A stretch of DNA of 64,000 nucleotides from Adiantum capillus-veneris (Eukaryota > Streptophyta > Polypodiopsida > Polypodiales > Pteridaceae): positions 141,594,211 to 141,658,210 of the forward strand of contig CM043966.1 in NCBI GenBank assembly GCA_014529385.2. Direction: 5' to 3'. The translations under genes were made by a program, and so were the position numbers. The notes beneath the pieces are model-generated. The model worked only from the letters and a program-made list of their open reading frames with translations. It searched no databases and was not told the origin of the DNA. Shown here piece after piece: positions 35,796-48,049 of this stretch (position 1 is the stretch's first letter; every line of letters begins with the position of its first letter).

Positions 35796-36066
35796 AGAGA
35801 TACCCCTCCACGTGGGTCTTGCACAAAATACACAATTTACACCTTTATACAATTTTCAATATACATTAGAGTTGTGGAAGCGTTTGCATAGGGGAGGAGC
35901 TCTTAGCACCTGACCAAGCATGGAGTTTAGGCCATGAGTTAGACTGCATCCAGAGGCACCTAGTGACTAGTGCTAACCTTGAATGCGTGTTATGAATGAA
36001 AGCGTACTCAAGAAAAATATAGCACCGTGGAGGTGAATATATGTGTATACCGCATTATGGGAAGTG

Positions 36067-36145
<79 letters not shown>

Positions 36146-38784
36146 TATAGTGGAGGATGAAATAGAGTGCACAGAGACGTGAGAGAATGAAAACAAAGAA
36201 TATTTAAATGCCCCATCTAAATGAAACAGGCAACCATGTATTAATGCAATGACAAAATCTGGGTATACCATAACATCAAAAAGTTTATGAAAAAATAAAT
36301 AGCAGAGCAGCGGACCCTGTGTAGGGATCGACCGGTCCACCTATCCACTTTTTCTCTACTATGGAGTGAGAGAATTTCACTTCACCGGGAGCAAGTTAGA
36401 ACACCTCCAACCTACCTGATCCAAACATAAATTGAGGCCGCTTTGCCTCCCTCCATGAACCCGAGCTCTGAAAGGATCCCAAGTACGAGTAGGTGGTAGG
36501 GTATCAACACCAACCATACCAGTTTAGGTGCCACACCTCTTCAATGCCCAGCATCGGGTGTTTAGGTAAAGTGAAGGAAAAATCCACGACGTGTTAGGCG
36601 TGTAGGTCATTCAACCCCCGACGCACTAACCGTGTAGATGAGCCTAACAAAAAGAAGAAGACCTAGGTGACACCCTCGATCCAGCAAAGCCCCATGTCAA
36701 CAACGACCCTTTAGTCTAAGGCTAAGCGATGTAGGTGATCCTAGTCTTGTAGCGACGTTGCCATGAGAAACATAACACGTGAGTCCAATGAAAATAGCAA
36801 TTTTCATATGCACAAACAATATTTTTCAAGCAGTTAGATTGTACAGGGTCTCTACCCTTACATGTCTACCATAAACCATCCAGATCACTTCATGATCTAA
36901 TCCCAAAACCATATACCATAATCCGATCACATCACATGGGTGAGCACTCCACCCAACTCGGGTGAGGCACAACCAATCCTGCATAACCACTTTAGAACAT
37001 AACATGGCTGCAAAAATTTCGGCAGCATAACCATATCCAGAAAAAAAAACCAAGATTCAAACCGTCTTCCACCATAAAATCACAACCATAATCCATGAGG
37101 GAATCTCGTCCCTTAACCACAAATCATATTCACAAAATGAACCAACTCCCACACTTGGAGTTTGACATATCCCTTGCAGGCAATTGGAGTCCACACACAT
37201 ATGACTCTTAAGACATGAGTTTTTCATGCATGAAAGGGATCCGACCAAAAACTAAACATGACATAAAAATCTAATTTTGACAACATCCAACCATGCAAAG
37301 TTGAAGCATCACATGTGCACTTCACCTCTCTAGCACATAGAGCTAGTTTTGACCTAGAAAGGTGGAAAGCAATCATAACCATGCACACAATACATCCACA
37401 TAATCCATAAGGTTCCATACATCATATGATAACATTCCATCACCATAAACATGATGCAAAATAGCTCCGACCTTTAGGTCAACCATAAACCATAACTTCA
37501 CAGATACATGCAAAAAACAACTTTTTGACATTTTTGGAAGCATGCATAACATGCAAATGAAAGTAGTTAACCTCAAACCAATGCATCAAGCTCATATCCA
37601 TAATATAGACTAGCACTCTATCACATCACTTTATCCACATGATACTCACACAACAAATTGTAACCGAAACAGAAAGCCACTTTAATCATATATGCCTATG
37701 CGGTTCGGGTTGTCTAACCATATACCCTCACATAAGTTTATGGACATCTAGTAACTAAAATCAACTCACCAAAACAAACCATAAATCATACATAATCATC
37801 TTGGTTAACTCACAACGTCATATGGTACTTCCCCTAGATAGCACCCCTACATGTGTAGGTAAAAACGGTTATGGAATGATTAATAACTTGCATACCCGAG
37901 GTGATAATGGAGACCTAAATACATTTATCAGCAAGTTTCCTCAAGATTTTCAATTGGTTAAGTGGGTTTTCCCATCCAGTGAATCTATATAGTGGTTCTC
38001 CAAGGAGATGGAGTCCAAAATTTTGAGTTAGGGTCTGTCAAAAGGCTTCTTGCTTTGCTGCAAGAGAGCAGTGATGAGAGCTACGTAGAGGTTTTCACCA
38101 CGAGAGCTTCCGGAGAGCACGTACACCTTAAAACGAGAGAGGAGATCGTAAGCAAGTAGAAAGAGAATATCCTTTTTCTTCTTCTTCTTCTTCTTCTTCT
38201 TCTTCATGTATACGAGAGAGAAGAGCTTATGGATATGGTGATGAAGAGCTTGCACCACTCTATACAATAGATACGTCTAGCCTTGCAGTAGTAGACACAA
38301 CAGACGACACTGAAAACTAAGGCTTGCAGGTGATTTTATAGGCTCTACAAAAAGCAAGACTGAGTCCCAAGCCAGCTACTAGCACCCCCTTCTCAGCTAG
38401 GATTAGCTCCATGCTTTTTGGAACTTTCCTAAAAATATGCCTTTGCTTTTGGTGGTCAACTCTCCCACTTACCATTCAATTTTTACTAATAAAATTGATC
38501 AATTGAATAGTATCATGCCAACTAATGGAACCTTAGCTAGACTATGCTGCATCGTGATGTTCGAACATAATTATGACTTTCTCGTACTGCCCCGACATAT
38601 TTACGATACCTCTTTTTATAAAAATAATTCCCTTAAAAATCCCATTTGGTCTCGTTATTCCTTCGGGTGATCATTTTTAAATCCGACAAAGACTAAAGTT
38701 AATATTTCTATGCTTAAGTCATCATAAAAAGCACATTGCTTTTCAAAAACGTTGAAAAACACAAAAAGCTAAAAACAACATAAA

Positions 38785-38785
<1 letters not shown>
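35796..38785. other. Unrecognised DNA with microsatellites
   Basis: No ORF, LTR or terminal repeat that I can support. It contains (GA)n at 36069-36141, (TTC)n at 38172-38205 and many ACCATAA-type words around 36850-37700. Confidence 0.5.
36069..36141 (+). repeat. (GA)n microsatellite
   Basis: About 36 uninterrupted GA units. The Leu-Ser ORF on the minus strand is an artefact of it. Confidence 0.97.

Positions 38786-38846
<61 letters not shown>
38786..38846 (+). repeat. (TG)n(AG)n microsatellite at the LINE 3' side
   Basis: TG units followed by AG units, the same order as in the Z LTR. It lies where the 3' end of the minus-strand LINE should be. No poly(A) is visible next to it. Confidence 0.93.
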
Positions 38847-38849
<3 letters not shown>

Positions 38850-38850
<1 letters not shown>

Positions 38851-40805
38851 ATTATTGTCCTCGAAGGTTAAATATGACCTATTGGACCAAAGCTACATGT
38901 GATGTAGTATGTGTATGGCTAATGGGTGACTCTCAATGCTCCAAAATTGTGGTGATGATAGTCGCAATGGAGAGCCCACATTGTGGTTGGGAGAGGAAAG
39001 TGTGTAGGTCTAAGACATGTTTGAAAATGTGAGAGAAGCAAGTTCGGATGTGACAAAAAATTGAGCAGTCTAGAAGTGTGTGGTACTCAGACTCTTGAAC
39101 TTGCAGTGAGTGAGCATAATGTGCACAATCAATTTGACACTTCTCCATTGTCCCAACGCCCTGTCCAGCATCGAAGGGAATGGGAGCTAAGCTGAATGGC
39201 TACGTTAGTGTGTATCATCAACAAGAGGATTGTCTCAAGCATGTAAGTGTGAGTACGGTTTCCTCTTTCAACGAAGAACATGGGTTTGTAGTTGGGGCAA
39301 TATGGGTGGTGTAATGTGAGAAGCGGACCCATTAGATTTCTCCCAAGCCGTAATACATTGGCGTTGTAGAAAAGTTTCATTCACTTGGGAGTCAATTGAA
39401 GCATCATGTAGCAAGTGTAATGCATCCCATCTCCGAAACCACTTCTTTATGTCTTGCATCCATCTCGTGCTCAAGATCTTGCTTTTATGCATCTTTTGAA
39501 CTTTTTTGCTTGCTTCCCATGCAATTGTAGGAAGTCGATGTGAGGGGTTTTGATGTATCTTTATTTCCATGCCCATAACCTCCATTGGAAGAAATCCCAA
39601 CTCAAGAAGTAGGAGCATATATGGTGTTTGTGTCTTAACTTGGAGAAAGTTTGTAAGAATTTTTTTTGGACATTCTCAACTCTTTCCAAGTAGACTTTGA
39701 GATGCCCCCGTCCCACACTTCAACTCCATAAAGAAGAACTGGTGTCACCAATGCATCAAAAAGGTACTTCTTGAGAACCAAACACTTGATATTTCCTGCA
39801 TTACACATGTTCTTAAATGCATAATATGCTCTCTTTCCCGCTTCCAAACAACACATAGCACATTCATGTCACTTGTGATTGGACGGAACCTCAAGGCCAA
39901 GTTACTTATATCTCTCAACAACTTCAAGTGTTTCATTGTTGTACACAATGCATGGCTTCTCCTTATGGTTGGTTTTCACAAGCATAACCTTTGTTTTGGA
40001 TTCATTCACAATCAACCCACTATGCAAGCAAAAATTCTCAAGGACAATCATAAGCTTTTGTGCATCTTCTAAAGTGTGCTCTAAAAGCACTACATCATCC
40101 GCATACAACATAAGCATGATTACCGCATTGCAAATAGTGACCTCTTCAATGCCTTCTTCTTGCATAAAGTCAAGTAACATTTGTTCCAATTGATCAATGC
40201 ATAGACCAAAGAGATTTGGTGACAACAGACATCCTTGTTTAACCCCAATAGTACTTACAATTTTTTTTGAAATTCCTCTTTCCATGTGTAATTGACACAT
40301 CACCTTCTCATAGATTAGAGAACCGCACGCATAAACTCACTTAGAACTTGGAGTTCTTCCATCTTTCTCCACAAATTGTTACATGGAATCATATCAAAGG
40401 CTTTCTTAAAGTCCACAAAACAACAATACAATCGCTTTCCTTTCAATTGACTTTCCTGCATGAGAACACAAAGAGTGACAAGATGATCAATGGTGCTATG
40501 GCATCGACAAAAACCTGCTTGTCCTTTTGCACGCTTTTCATTCTCTTTAGCCCAATCACTCAACTTCATCGCCATTATACACCCAAAAAACTTTGTCATA
40601 AGAGACCCAATCATTATAGTCCCCGATAGAGTTGTTTACATTCTTTACATCCCCTCCTTTATGAAAATGCTTAACCCAATTAGTACTCTATTTATAAGGC
40701 ATACCATGTTGAAGTGCAAGGTTGAACATATCACACATCCACTCATGGGTAAAACATTCCCATCCATTTGATCATCTCTGGATTGATACCTTGAAGATCT
40801 CCTAT
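38850..40805 (-). mobile_element. LINE ORF2 remnant: reverse transcriptase and C-terminal region
   Basis: Minus-strand pieces spell a plant LINE ORF2. 40614-40315 has AKGQAGFCRCHSTIDHLVTL and CFVDFKKAFD. 40303-39902 has GVKQGCLLSPNLF and the catalytic YADDVVLL. 39856-39635 has LVTPVLLYGVEVW. 39618-39129 and 39148-38933 carry the C-terminal region, with a Cys/His segment ending ESEYHTLLDCSIF. Several frameshifts make it dead. The right edge (40805) meets the Z 3' LTR, and the missing upstream part resumes at 1-73. The 3' end is approximate, near the TG/AG microsatellite. Confidence 0.85.
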
Positions 40806-41092
40806 TGTGCGTGTCTATCACACATGTCAATGCAAAGGAACTTGCCGATACACTGTGTGCAAGCCACAAATGGCTCCAAGCATGCAACTAGCCTAAACTA
40901 GTAAGCTCAAAGATGGCGATGGTGTGTCACTCACTGCTCTATGCTTGCTGTCGTGCAAGATTCCTCGTCGTGAAGAAGAAGGAGCCGCTACTGCACCGCG
41001 CTCAACCGCTTCGCCGCCGCCGTGCCATTGTTGCAATGCTCGATCGCACTCTCTCTCTCTCTCTCTCTCTCACGCATACACACACACACACA

Positions 41093-41143
<51 letters not shown>

Positions 41144-41431
41144 GGAGATAAAGAAGAAGAAGGTGGAGATGGAGCAAGAGCACTCTTCAATTGCACCAAT
41201 GAGAGAATGAGTGAATTTTAGTTTTAGTTGACTTTTATATGAGCTCGCTCCATTCACACTTGGGTACCCATGCTTAGCCAACTAATCCCTTGAATGTTCC
41301 AGTTAGAGTGCGCCTCTCATCGGTGATCACTCTTATCCGTTCCTATTGGATCGACAAGCCCGATACCTGACTCTACCAAATAAATAATAGGCGTCCGTCT
41401 TAGGTGATAGGAATGTACGTGAGGGTTAACA
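40806..41431 (-). repeat. 3' LTR of element Z
   Basis: Inverted partner of 74-674, with the same TG...CA ends and TATA box. The purine tract on its right gives minus-strand polarity, opposite to the 5' half of Z. This contradiction is one of the marks of the inversion. Confidence 0.88.
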
Positions 41432-41444
41432 TGCCCCCCTTTCT
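41432..41444 (-). promoter_or_regulatory. Polypurine tract of Z
   Basis: AGAAAGGGGGGCA on the minus strand, directly before the LTR start. Confidence 0.75.
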
Positions 41445-43037
41445 GATGAAGATTTCGTCCTCGGAAGCTATTGAGTTGAAGCTCGTTTGTCGAGGTGGAA
41501 GAGCATTTGTGATGAATGTCCTTAGCCTCCTTCAGTCACACTGCAAAATCAAACAACATTGGCATAGTAATTGCATTCTCATAAACAACTAAAAAGCATA
41601 TGCAGTTGAAGGCAGACAATTTAATTGGTAACAAAATTTTAAACCATTTGTTAGAAATAAAAATTAAATTGCAATATAATCAAACGCAAAACAGTTGTAA
41701 AGATAAACAATTAAACATTATGGGGTCGCTAATTTAACGGTCGAACGGCACTAAAGATCGACTATTAATACCATGGGCAAGCTTCTCAATTTTCTTTGGT
41801 CAATTAAGTTGTTTAGTCGCGAGAGCCAAGTATTTCATGTCCGAGGGCTGACTAGAGGCTATACCTAGAAGATCTCATAGTTAAGCTACGATAAAAGGAA
41901 TTCTCATGAAATCATCACCTGACTTATTTACTTTTCTTTGCCCCCCAAAGTCTTTTCACAGTGATTCAATTTTGATGTGCGTGTTTATTTTGTATGCCTT
42001 GGGTTTTTTGCTTTTCAAGGAAAAGCACCCACACTGGGAACCTCTAGGACTCTAGTACCATAGGTGATACATGTGAGTGGAGTACCAAATCAAGCTGAGA
42101 TTTCTCTTCTAGCTTAAGATTTTACATTGTGACACTTTGATTTTTTTGTTTGTTCATTTTCAGCATTTTAATTTTGTAACTTTGGGGGGTCATATAACAC
42201 TGTTACCCTCCACAGGCTCATCACACTAGTAAACTCCCTTATAGTACTTAAGCTAAAGGTCAATAGAGACTAAGCCCACTAGAAATCCCTAGCATATTTC
42301 ACACAATGCTGCTTAAATCGGATTAAGAACCTAAGTAACCATTGATTATTAGGAAGGCATTCCCCATGGTATTAAGAGAAGATCTCTAACGCCTAGCTTG
42401 GTCAAACTAGCTTAGTCGGACTGCTTGATTTTTAAACCTAGACAAGTGATTATGACAAAAAATTACATTGAATTTAATGTTTGATACTAAGCAAATGTGT
42501 TGAATATTATGCTACCAATCAAAATTAAAGCAGACAAACATGGATGCAAAAAGATAAGGGGCAATGCTAATGGACAAGAAACACTTGTTTGTGTTGATGG
42601 TCGCGCTTGATTTGAAGTGTGAACGAGAGAAAGATTCCATGAAGGTTCAAATCCTAACAACAGCAACACGTTCCTGTATACACTAGGAAACACAAAGAAT
42701 ACCTCTAGGAGGCACATCAGTGGGAAGAAAGAACTTTGCTAATCACTAGACTCTAAAACAGAAACACTCCTATCGTACTAATCCTACCTACCCTCCATCA
42801 CTCGTGTGATGAGGATCAAAGGTGTTTGATGACATAGATTTTTGTTTCAGTGTATCGGATGTCCGACTCAGTCATCCTAGGTTGTACATCCATATAAGAA
42901 GAATGTTCCCCAACATCAGTGTCCGCTTTACACGTGTAACAATACTGCAATGGGGCTGAGTGAACTGTGGTGTCAGATCTATGATCAATTATAAACATGT
43001 TTCCTACGGGATGTGCTCGACCAGTTACAAGATCCAC
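41445..43037 (-). other. Z region after protease, no RT or integrase
   Basis: 1.6 kb between the protease stop and the PPT contains only short ORFs without RT, RNase H or integrase motifs in any frame. Z is therefore a gag-protease element, either by deletion or by type. Confidence 0.65.
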
Positions 43038-43217
43038 TCAAATGACAGAATCTTGGAACTGCAGGTAGACATGGTTTTTAGACCAGTCATGCACCATTTT
43101 TGCTTCCCTCATGAAAGGACGTCCGAAGATCATCTCCGATGCCATAGTGTGCTTGGAGAAATCCATAACAATGAAGGTAACTAATATTCTATGTCCAAAG
43201 ACCTTGATCTTGAGATC
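43038..43217 (-). pseudogene. pro: Z aspartic protease, second half
   Basis: Reading from 43217 on the minus strand gives DLKIKVFGHRILVTF, then VMDFSKHT, then FGRPFMREAKMVHDW, ending at a TGA at 43040-43038. It completes the protease begun at 11345-11502. The GATCT duplication encodes D-L in both halves, as it should after insertion of Y. Confidence 0.85.
43213..43217 (+). repeat. Target-site duplication of Y, 5' copy
   Basis: AGATC, the reverse complement of GATCT at 11498-11502. Confidence 0.88.
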
Positions 43218-44094
43218 TGATGCATGGTTTTTAGGACCCCTTCTGAAGATGCAATAAAGGCACAGTCAGTTGTTGGGGAGATGAGGATACTCTAGTCCAA
43301 GGGATCTCGAAAGAGAAGAAAAATCTACTTCACAAGCACCAAAGAGTAAAAAGTGCCATGGACAGAGGATACGTGGGAACGAGCTCTTATGCATGCCTAT
43401 AACCTATATCTTACAGAATAGCCCATTCTAGGTGTGAATTTCTAGTGAAATTTACACGAGGATGTTCGTGTGGACTCACAGCACAGCATACTCCGTTTTC
43501 ACTTTTTTACCGACAGTAAATATTTTTTAACACAGTAAATATTTTTTACCTACAATAAATATTTTTCACCTACATGGTAAATATTTTTTACTGCACCATA
43601 AGTATTTGGTAGGTAATAGTTCACTGTTACTAGAAGCAGTGATTGGGCATCAACAATGCAGTTACAGGAGGAGAAAAGGGGAAAATCTTATGGTAAAGGT
43701 GAGTCAATAGGGATAAAGACTTTTGAGTTGAAAAGAGACATGCTGATTTTTTCAAAGAACACATGTCAAAAGAAGCCATGGTTGAGGATTTTTTGAGAAT
43801 TTGATATTCAGGAGGACCCAGCTGCCACCTCCCCCCCGCAGGTCCCCCCTTGACATGTGCAGAACCTCCAGTTTCAACAGCCACCTTACTTGCTCTTAAA
43901 TGCTGGTCAAGGCCTTATCCCCATGTGTCACAATTAGAAAAATCAGCATTTACCCTCCCCTCTCACATCACTCTAGAGAATATCTTGATGGTGACATATC
44001 AGGTGACCTCAATCTGTTGACCACCCTAAGCAAAAAGTAACCCCAATCAACGGATTTAAGCATGTTTATCCCTAATCCTAAACCCTCTCAGAAA

Positions 44095-44105
44095 CCTATA
44101 TAAGG
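44095..44105 (+). promoter_or_regulatory. Putative TATA box of the Y 5' LTR
   Basis: CCTATATAAGG, conserved in the 3' LTR (near 12091-12101, reverse complement). It would start transcription towards gag. Confidence 0.5.
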
Positions 44106-44202
44106 AGGCCTTCTCTCACTCAAAACCAACACTTCACCCACTTCACCAAGCAATGAAGCTATGACGACATTGCTCACAACGAGGAGCTATGGATGGAGCT
44201 CT

Positions 44203-44248
44203 ACTCTCTCTCCCTCTCTCTCTCTCCCTCTCTCTCTCTCTCCCTCTA
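44203..44248 (+). repeat. CT-rich microsatellite in the Y 5' LTR
   Basis: Repeated CTCTCTCTCC units, much shorter in the 3' LTR (about 11970-11990). Confidence 0.9.
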
Positions 44249-44722
44249 GTATGCTACATTACTAGCCCTAAAACCTAAATAAGGAGTCTTCTCTCATGCT
44301 CCATGGCCACCATCCTCGCCATCATTCTCTAAGGTATTGATGTGTTGCTAGTAGGATCATACCTACTTGCTGGGTTGATTGTTTTTTTGACAAGGGATTA
44401 TGCCATCCTTGGCTTGCTTCTCTATATCCTTGTTATGTATGATCAGATGCCGTTGTATTGTTAAGCTGATATCTTATGTATATATATGCTACATAAGGTC
44501 CCTAAGCTTCGTTTCTATGTGTTTCGCCATATGTTTTGATGCCATCATAATGCCAGAAGTCTCACTTGCCTATGTGCACTATGTGTGAGGTCCCTAAACC
44601 TCTTAATTTAGGGTGGTGCCCCTTTGTTTTGTTCTTTGCTTGTTTGCATGAGGCGTGGTTTGTGGAGTGTGCACGAGTACAGAGGCCACCCGATTGCACT
44701 ACTCTTTTTCTCGCTATCATTT

Positions 44723-44739
44723 TGGTGCCCCCACTGAGG
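44723..44739 (+). promoter_or_regulatory. Primer-binding site of Y
   Basis: TGGTGCCCCCACTGAGG three bases after the LTR. The leading TGG pairs with a tRNA CCA end. I cannot assign the tRNA with confidence. Confidence 0.6.
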
Positions 44740-46076
44740 AGGGCTACACAGACCTTCAGTCTACAAGCAATGAAGATGTGCAATCTACAACATGGACGAA
44801 TGGCGTGAGGAGTTTGCAAATTGGAGAACAGAAGAGGAGGAGGCTTTAGAGGCCTTGAAATCTTTCATCGAGGTCTTGTTACCAGGTTGCAGTGTCATTG
44901 AAATTCAAGAAGTAAGTTCTTCTACATGCCTTGTTCGTGATCGTCGCCAACGAAGGAGAGTGAGAAGAAGAGCTTGATATACCTCTCCTCTCAACCTATG
45001 AGTGCTCCAGAAACCTCCAACGCACACGAGCTTGAAATATTCTACATCAACATACATGAAGGTACTGTGACACACATTAAGGGAAGAGAAAGCATCACCA
45101 GACCTCTCTTTCCTGAGGAGCCGACTAAGAGGAGGAAGATCACCTCTACACCTAAGTGGCCCAAGGCCGCAGCGCGTGCTCAAGCGTAAGGTAACATTTG
45201 GCTTAATCTCATTAATAAGGGATTACATGACCACTACAGGCAAGAAAAAGGCTAGTGAGCAACCAACTTCAACCTCCAACTTGCAACCACGACTCTCACC
45301 CCTAAATCCTCCTGAAGCAAAGAGGCGAAGGCTTGCCTACAAGATTGCCGCCTGTCTGCGAGTGCTCCCAGTGCACTTTGTGAATCCAGACACCACCAAT
45401 CCCAAGCCAACCTCCTGTCCGCGTGAAGATCACATTGGATATTGTCCAAAGTGCTTTGGAGACCGGGTGAAAGCCTCCCTGCCCTACCTTTGCTGCTAAT
45501 TTTCAAGAAGTTATCTCAATCTAAGGAAACTATCTTAGTTGATGATGTGCTGCACATTAATGGTGTCACTTTCATTCGTCATGCTGATTATGGTAATAGC
45601 ATCCAATTGTTGCTTGCTAAAAGGCTCAGCATTGTACAAAGTGTTGCCATCATGCCTTACGTCTTCACAGATGCATCAGGAAGAGTCAAAGTGATCCGAG
45701 GTGCTGACCTTCTGTGGCTGATCAGGCTCATTGGTCCCAAGGTGGTGCAACTAAGCTAGGCTCTTGTGTGTAAGCATGGATGCCAATAATGAGAATGATG
45801 ATCCCCGCATGTTTCCATTCCATTTTGTGCGTCATATCCGTGTCAATATTTGTATTGATAGAAAAATCTTTTATCAGCAAAGAATAGCCCTGTTGTTTGG
45901 AGCCGAGAGACTTGGGGAAATCTTGTGCTCTCCTCATCCTGTCATTCTACCCTTACTAGACTATTACCATTCCTTTGATGTGTCGATCTTCATCCTATTT
46001 TGAGCTAAGTTGTGCTGAAGCTCCAAATTGTAATTACCATACTCTATTTTAAAATAAATTGGAGCTGTTTGTGTAA
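44740..46076 (+). other. Y leader with extra ORFs upstream of Gag
   Basis: Five short consecutive plus-strand ORFs (44792-44977, 44974-45189, 45176-45499, 45442-45759, 45764-46003) almost fill the space before Gag. They begin MDEWREEFANWRTEEEEALE. Later pieces include VDDVLHINGVTFIRHADYG and VIRGADLLWLIRLIGPKVV, which look like folded protein rather than noise. No family is recognised. They may be one broken upstream ORF or the N-terminal part of Gag. Confidence 0.45.
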
Positions 46077-47450
46077 TTGTTTACTCTCTCACTTATGGCC
46101 TTCCCTAATTTTTATGGTAAGCCTGGGGAGGTTGCTCCAGACTTTTTGGATAATTTGGAAATGGCCTTTCTGGTATCGGGAAGGGATGAAGAAGCTACTA
46201 AGTTAAGGGCCTTTCCTTTGGTCTTGAGGGAAGGTGCAAAATTATGGTATCAAACTTTGGCACTTGAAGAAAGAAGAGACTGGGAGTCCTTAAAGATGGC
46301 CTTTATCGAAGAATTTCGCCGCCATGAGCCTCCAGAGGAGATATGGAGACAGCTCTTAGAGCTACGCCAAACATCACCCAATGACTATAGAAGCTATGAA
46401 GGAAAGTTTTCCAACCTGTGGGAGAAATGGTGTGCATCACTAGGTGAAGGAGAAAGGGCGCCAGAATGCCTAAAGAAGGACTGTTTCCTGGCAGGGCTTT
46501 ACCCCATCCTTCGAGAAAAGGTAAAAGGTAAATTTCCAGATACCTTTAATAAAGCTATGACTTATGCAAGGGAGAAGGATAGGAAGTTAAAATTCCAAGC
46601 TCAACTACAAGGGGGAATGGAACCTCCACCGCTAGCTCAACCTACGGCAAGGGTAGTAGCAGGGACAGAAGCAACAGACCAAGAGTCCTCTCAACAAGAA
46701 TTACTTCAACAAATCACCAATCAACTAGAGAGCCTGTCCATCAATCTGGTTCAAGGTGTAAGGGCTCCCCAGCCAGGAAATGAACGAAATAGACAAGAAG
46801 GACAAAGGCAAGCACGTGAGTACATTTGCTACAACTGTGGAGAGGTAGGTCACAGCATGTATTATTGCCCCCATCCACGACGCTATCAAGGAAATGGTAA
46901 TCAAAGACGGCCTCCTCGCCAGCAAGTCACTCCTCCTCGAGCTAGGCCACTAAATGGACAAAATGCACACGTGGCTCCACCAATCCAAATATTGAGACCC
47001 CCTCCTCCACCACCACAAGCACCAGCAGAGATCCCTCCACTACCATCGGGAGGGGAGGACAGGGCTGTCTCTGTCATAAGTCTTGACAATGGTAAGGATA
47101 AAGGGAAAGAAAAAATTGAGGAAGCTGTTGCCATGCCAATAAAGAGAGTTAGGAGACAAAGAACTGATGAAATGGAAGCTTCAGAGCCGGATAAAGGGAA
47201 TGAGGGTTCCTCCCAAGTGATAGGAGACAAGAAAAGGAAGAGTAGGTCAAGGAGGCACATAGGAGTAGAAGACTTTCCACTTGGGGTAGGATCCATACCT
47301 TATGACCTCGTAGCAGATGTGAGTAAGCAAGGACCAAAGATTTCATGGCAGCAACTCCTCCACCTTTCCCCAAAGATGCGTAGAACCTGGTCTAAGATGG
47401 TCAGCACCATGAGGGCTAAGGCAAAGTCATTTGGGTCTATTAGTGCAAGA
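46077..47450 (+). CDS. gag: Y Gag polyprotein
   Basis: Open from 46077 to a stop at 47582 (501 residues). The retrotransposon Gag core occupies about residues 5-185 (FPNFYGKPGEVAPDFLDNLE, AKLWYQTL, FIEEFRRHEPPEEIWRQLLE, FLAGLYPILREKVKGKFP). One CCHC knuckle, CYNCGEVGHSMYYC, is encoded near 46829. A Pro-rich linker and a basic segment follow, and protease begins at the end of the same ORF. Initiation may lie upstream of 46077 if the leader ORFs belong to it. Expected role: particle assembly for Y and perhaps for the RT-less elements. Confidence 0.85.
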
Positions 47451-47986
47451 GGCATGAAGGATATCGTGCCAGTCATTGATGCAGAGATTAAGAGTCAGCG
47501 AGTCTCCAATGTGTACGTAGATGGTGGAGCCGAGATTTGTGTTATGACAGAGAAATTAATGCACAGGTGGGTTTGGAAGTAAATGAGCAAACTTCCTTAC
47601 AAGCTAAGATGGCAAATAATGTAAGGGTGGCTTGTGTGGGAAAGGTTAATGGAGTGAAGGTTTCAGCTTTTGGTGTGGCAATCTCAATTGATGCTTATGT
47701 GATCCCAACTAAGGGGGAGGGCTATCTGCTAATCCTTGGAAGACCTTGGCTTATGGCTATGAAAGCTAGGCAAGATTGGGAGACAGGTTCCCTTGAGTTG
47801 CGACCAAATCATAAGGTAGGTGGCAAGCAACAAAAAATTGTGTATGACATGAAGCAGGGTAGACAACAAGACCTAGAGATGGAGACTTCTATGGATGAAT
47901 GGAGCACAAGCAGCTGCTCTTCATCTGAGGATGAGTCATCTGAGGAGGATGCTAGCTCTTTGGAAGTCATGGGTATAATACTGTGA
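47451..47986 (+). pseudogene. pro: Y aspartic protease, split by a frameshift
   Basis: VSNVYVDGGAEICVMTEKL, with active-site D-G-G, ends the Gag ORF. The continuation QVGLEVNEQTSLQAKMANN, then AYVIPTKGEGYLLILGRPWL, lies in another frame (ORF 47537-47986). An indel near 47563-47570 accounts for this. A TGA at 47984 separates it from the RT ORF. An acidic Ser/Glu tail precedes that stop. Confidence 0.82.
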
Positions 47987-48049
47987 AACCCAGAAGGAGA
48001 AGGTGGTCAAGACTCTCTAAACAAGGAAGAAGCCATAGGCTTAGAGGAG

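Larger units (their letters stand above)
43218..44719 (+). repeat. 5' LTR of element Y
   Basis: 1,502 bp, starting TGATGCATGG and ending CGCTATCA. Inverted partner of 11503-12974. ORFs such as the 84-residue one on the minus strand (43630-43884) occur in both LTRs with two differences and are not genes. A CT-rich microsatellite at 44203-44248 is expanded relative to the 3' LTR. Confidence 0.92.

Noticed and set aside
36008-36340. 110-residue minus-strand ORF
   Set aside because: Half of it is the (GA)n tract, and the rest shows no features.
40924-41210. Thr-His and Cys-Val repeat ORFs
   Set aside because: They are translations of the GT/CA and GA/CT tracts in the Z 3' LTR.
43630-43884. 84-residue ORF as a gene
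   Set aside because: It lies in the Y LTR and recurs at 12308-12562 in the partner LTR.
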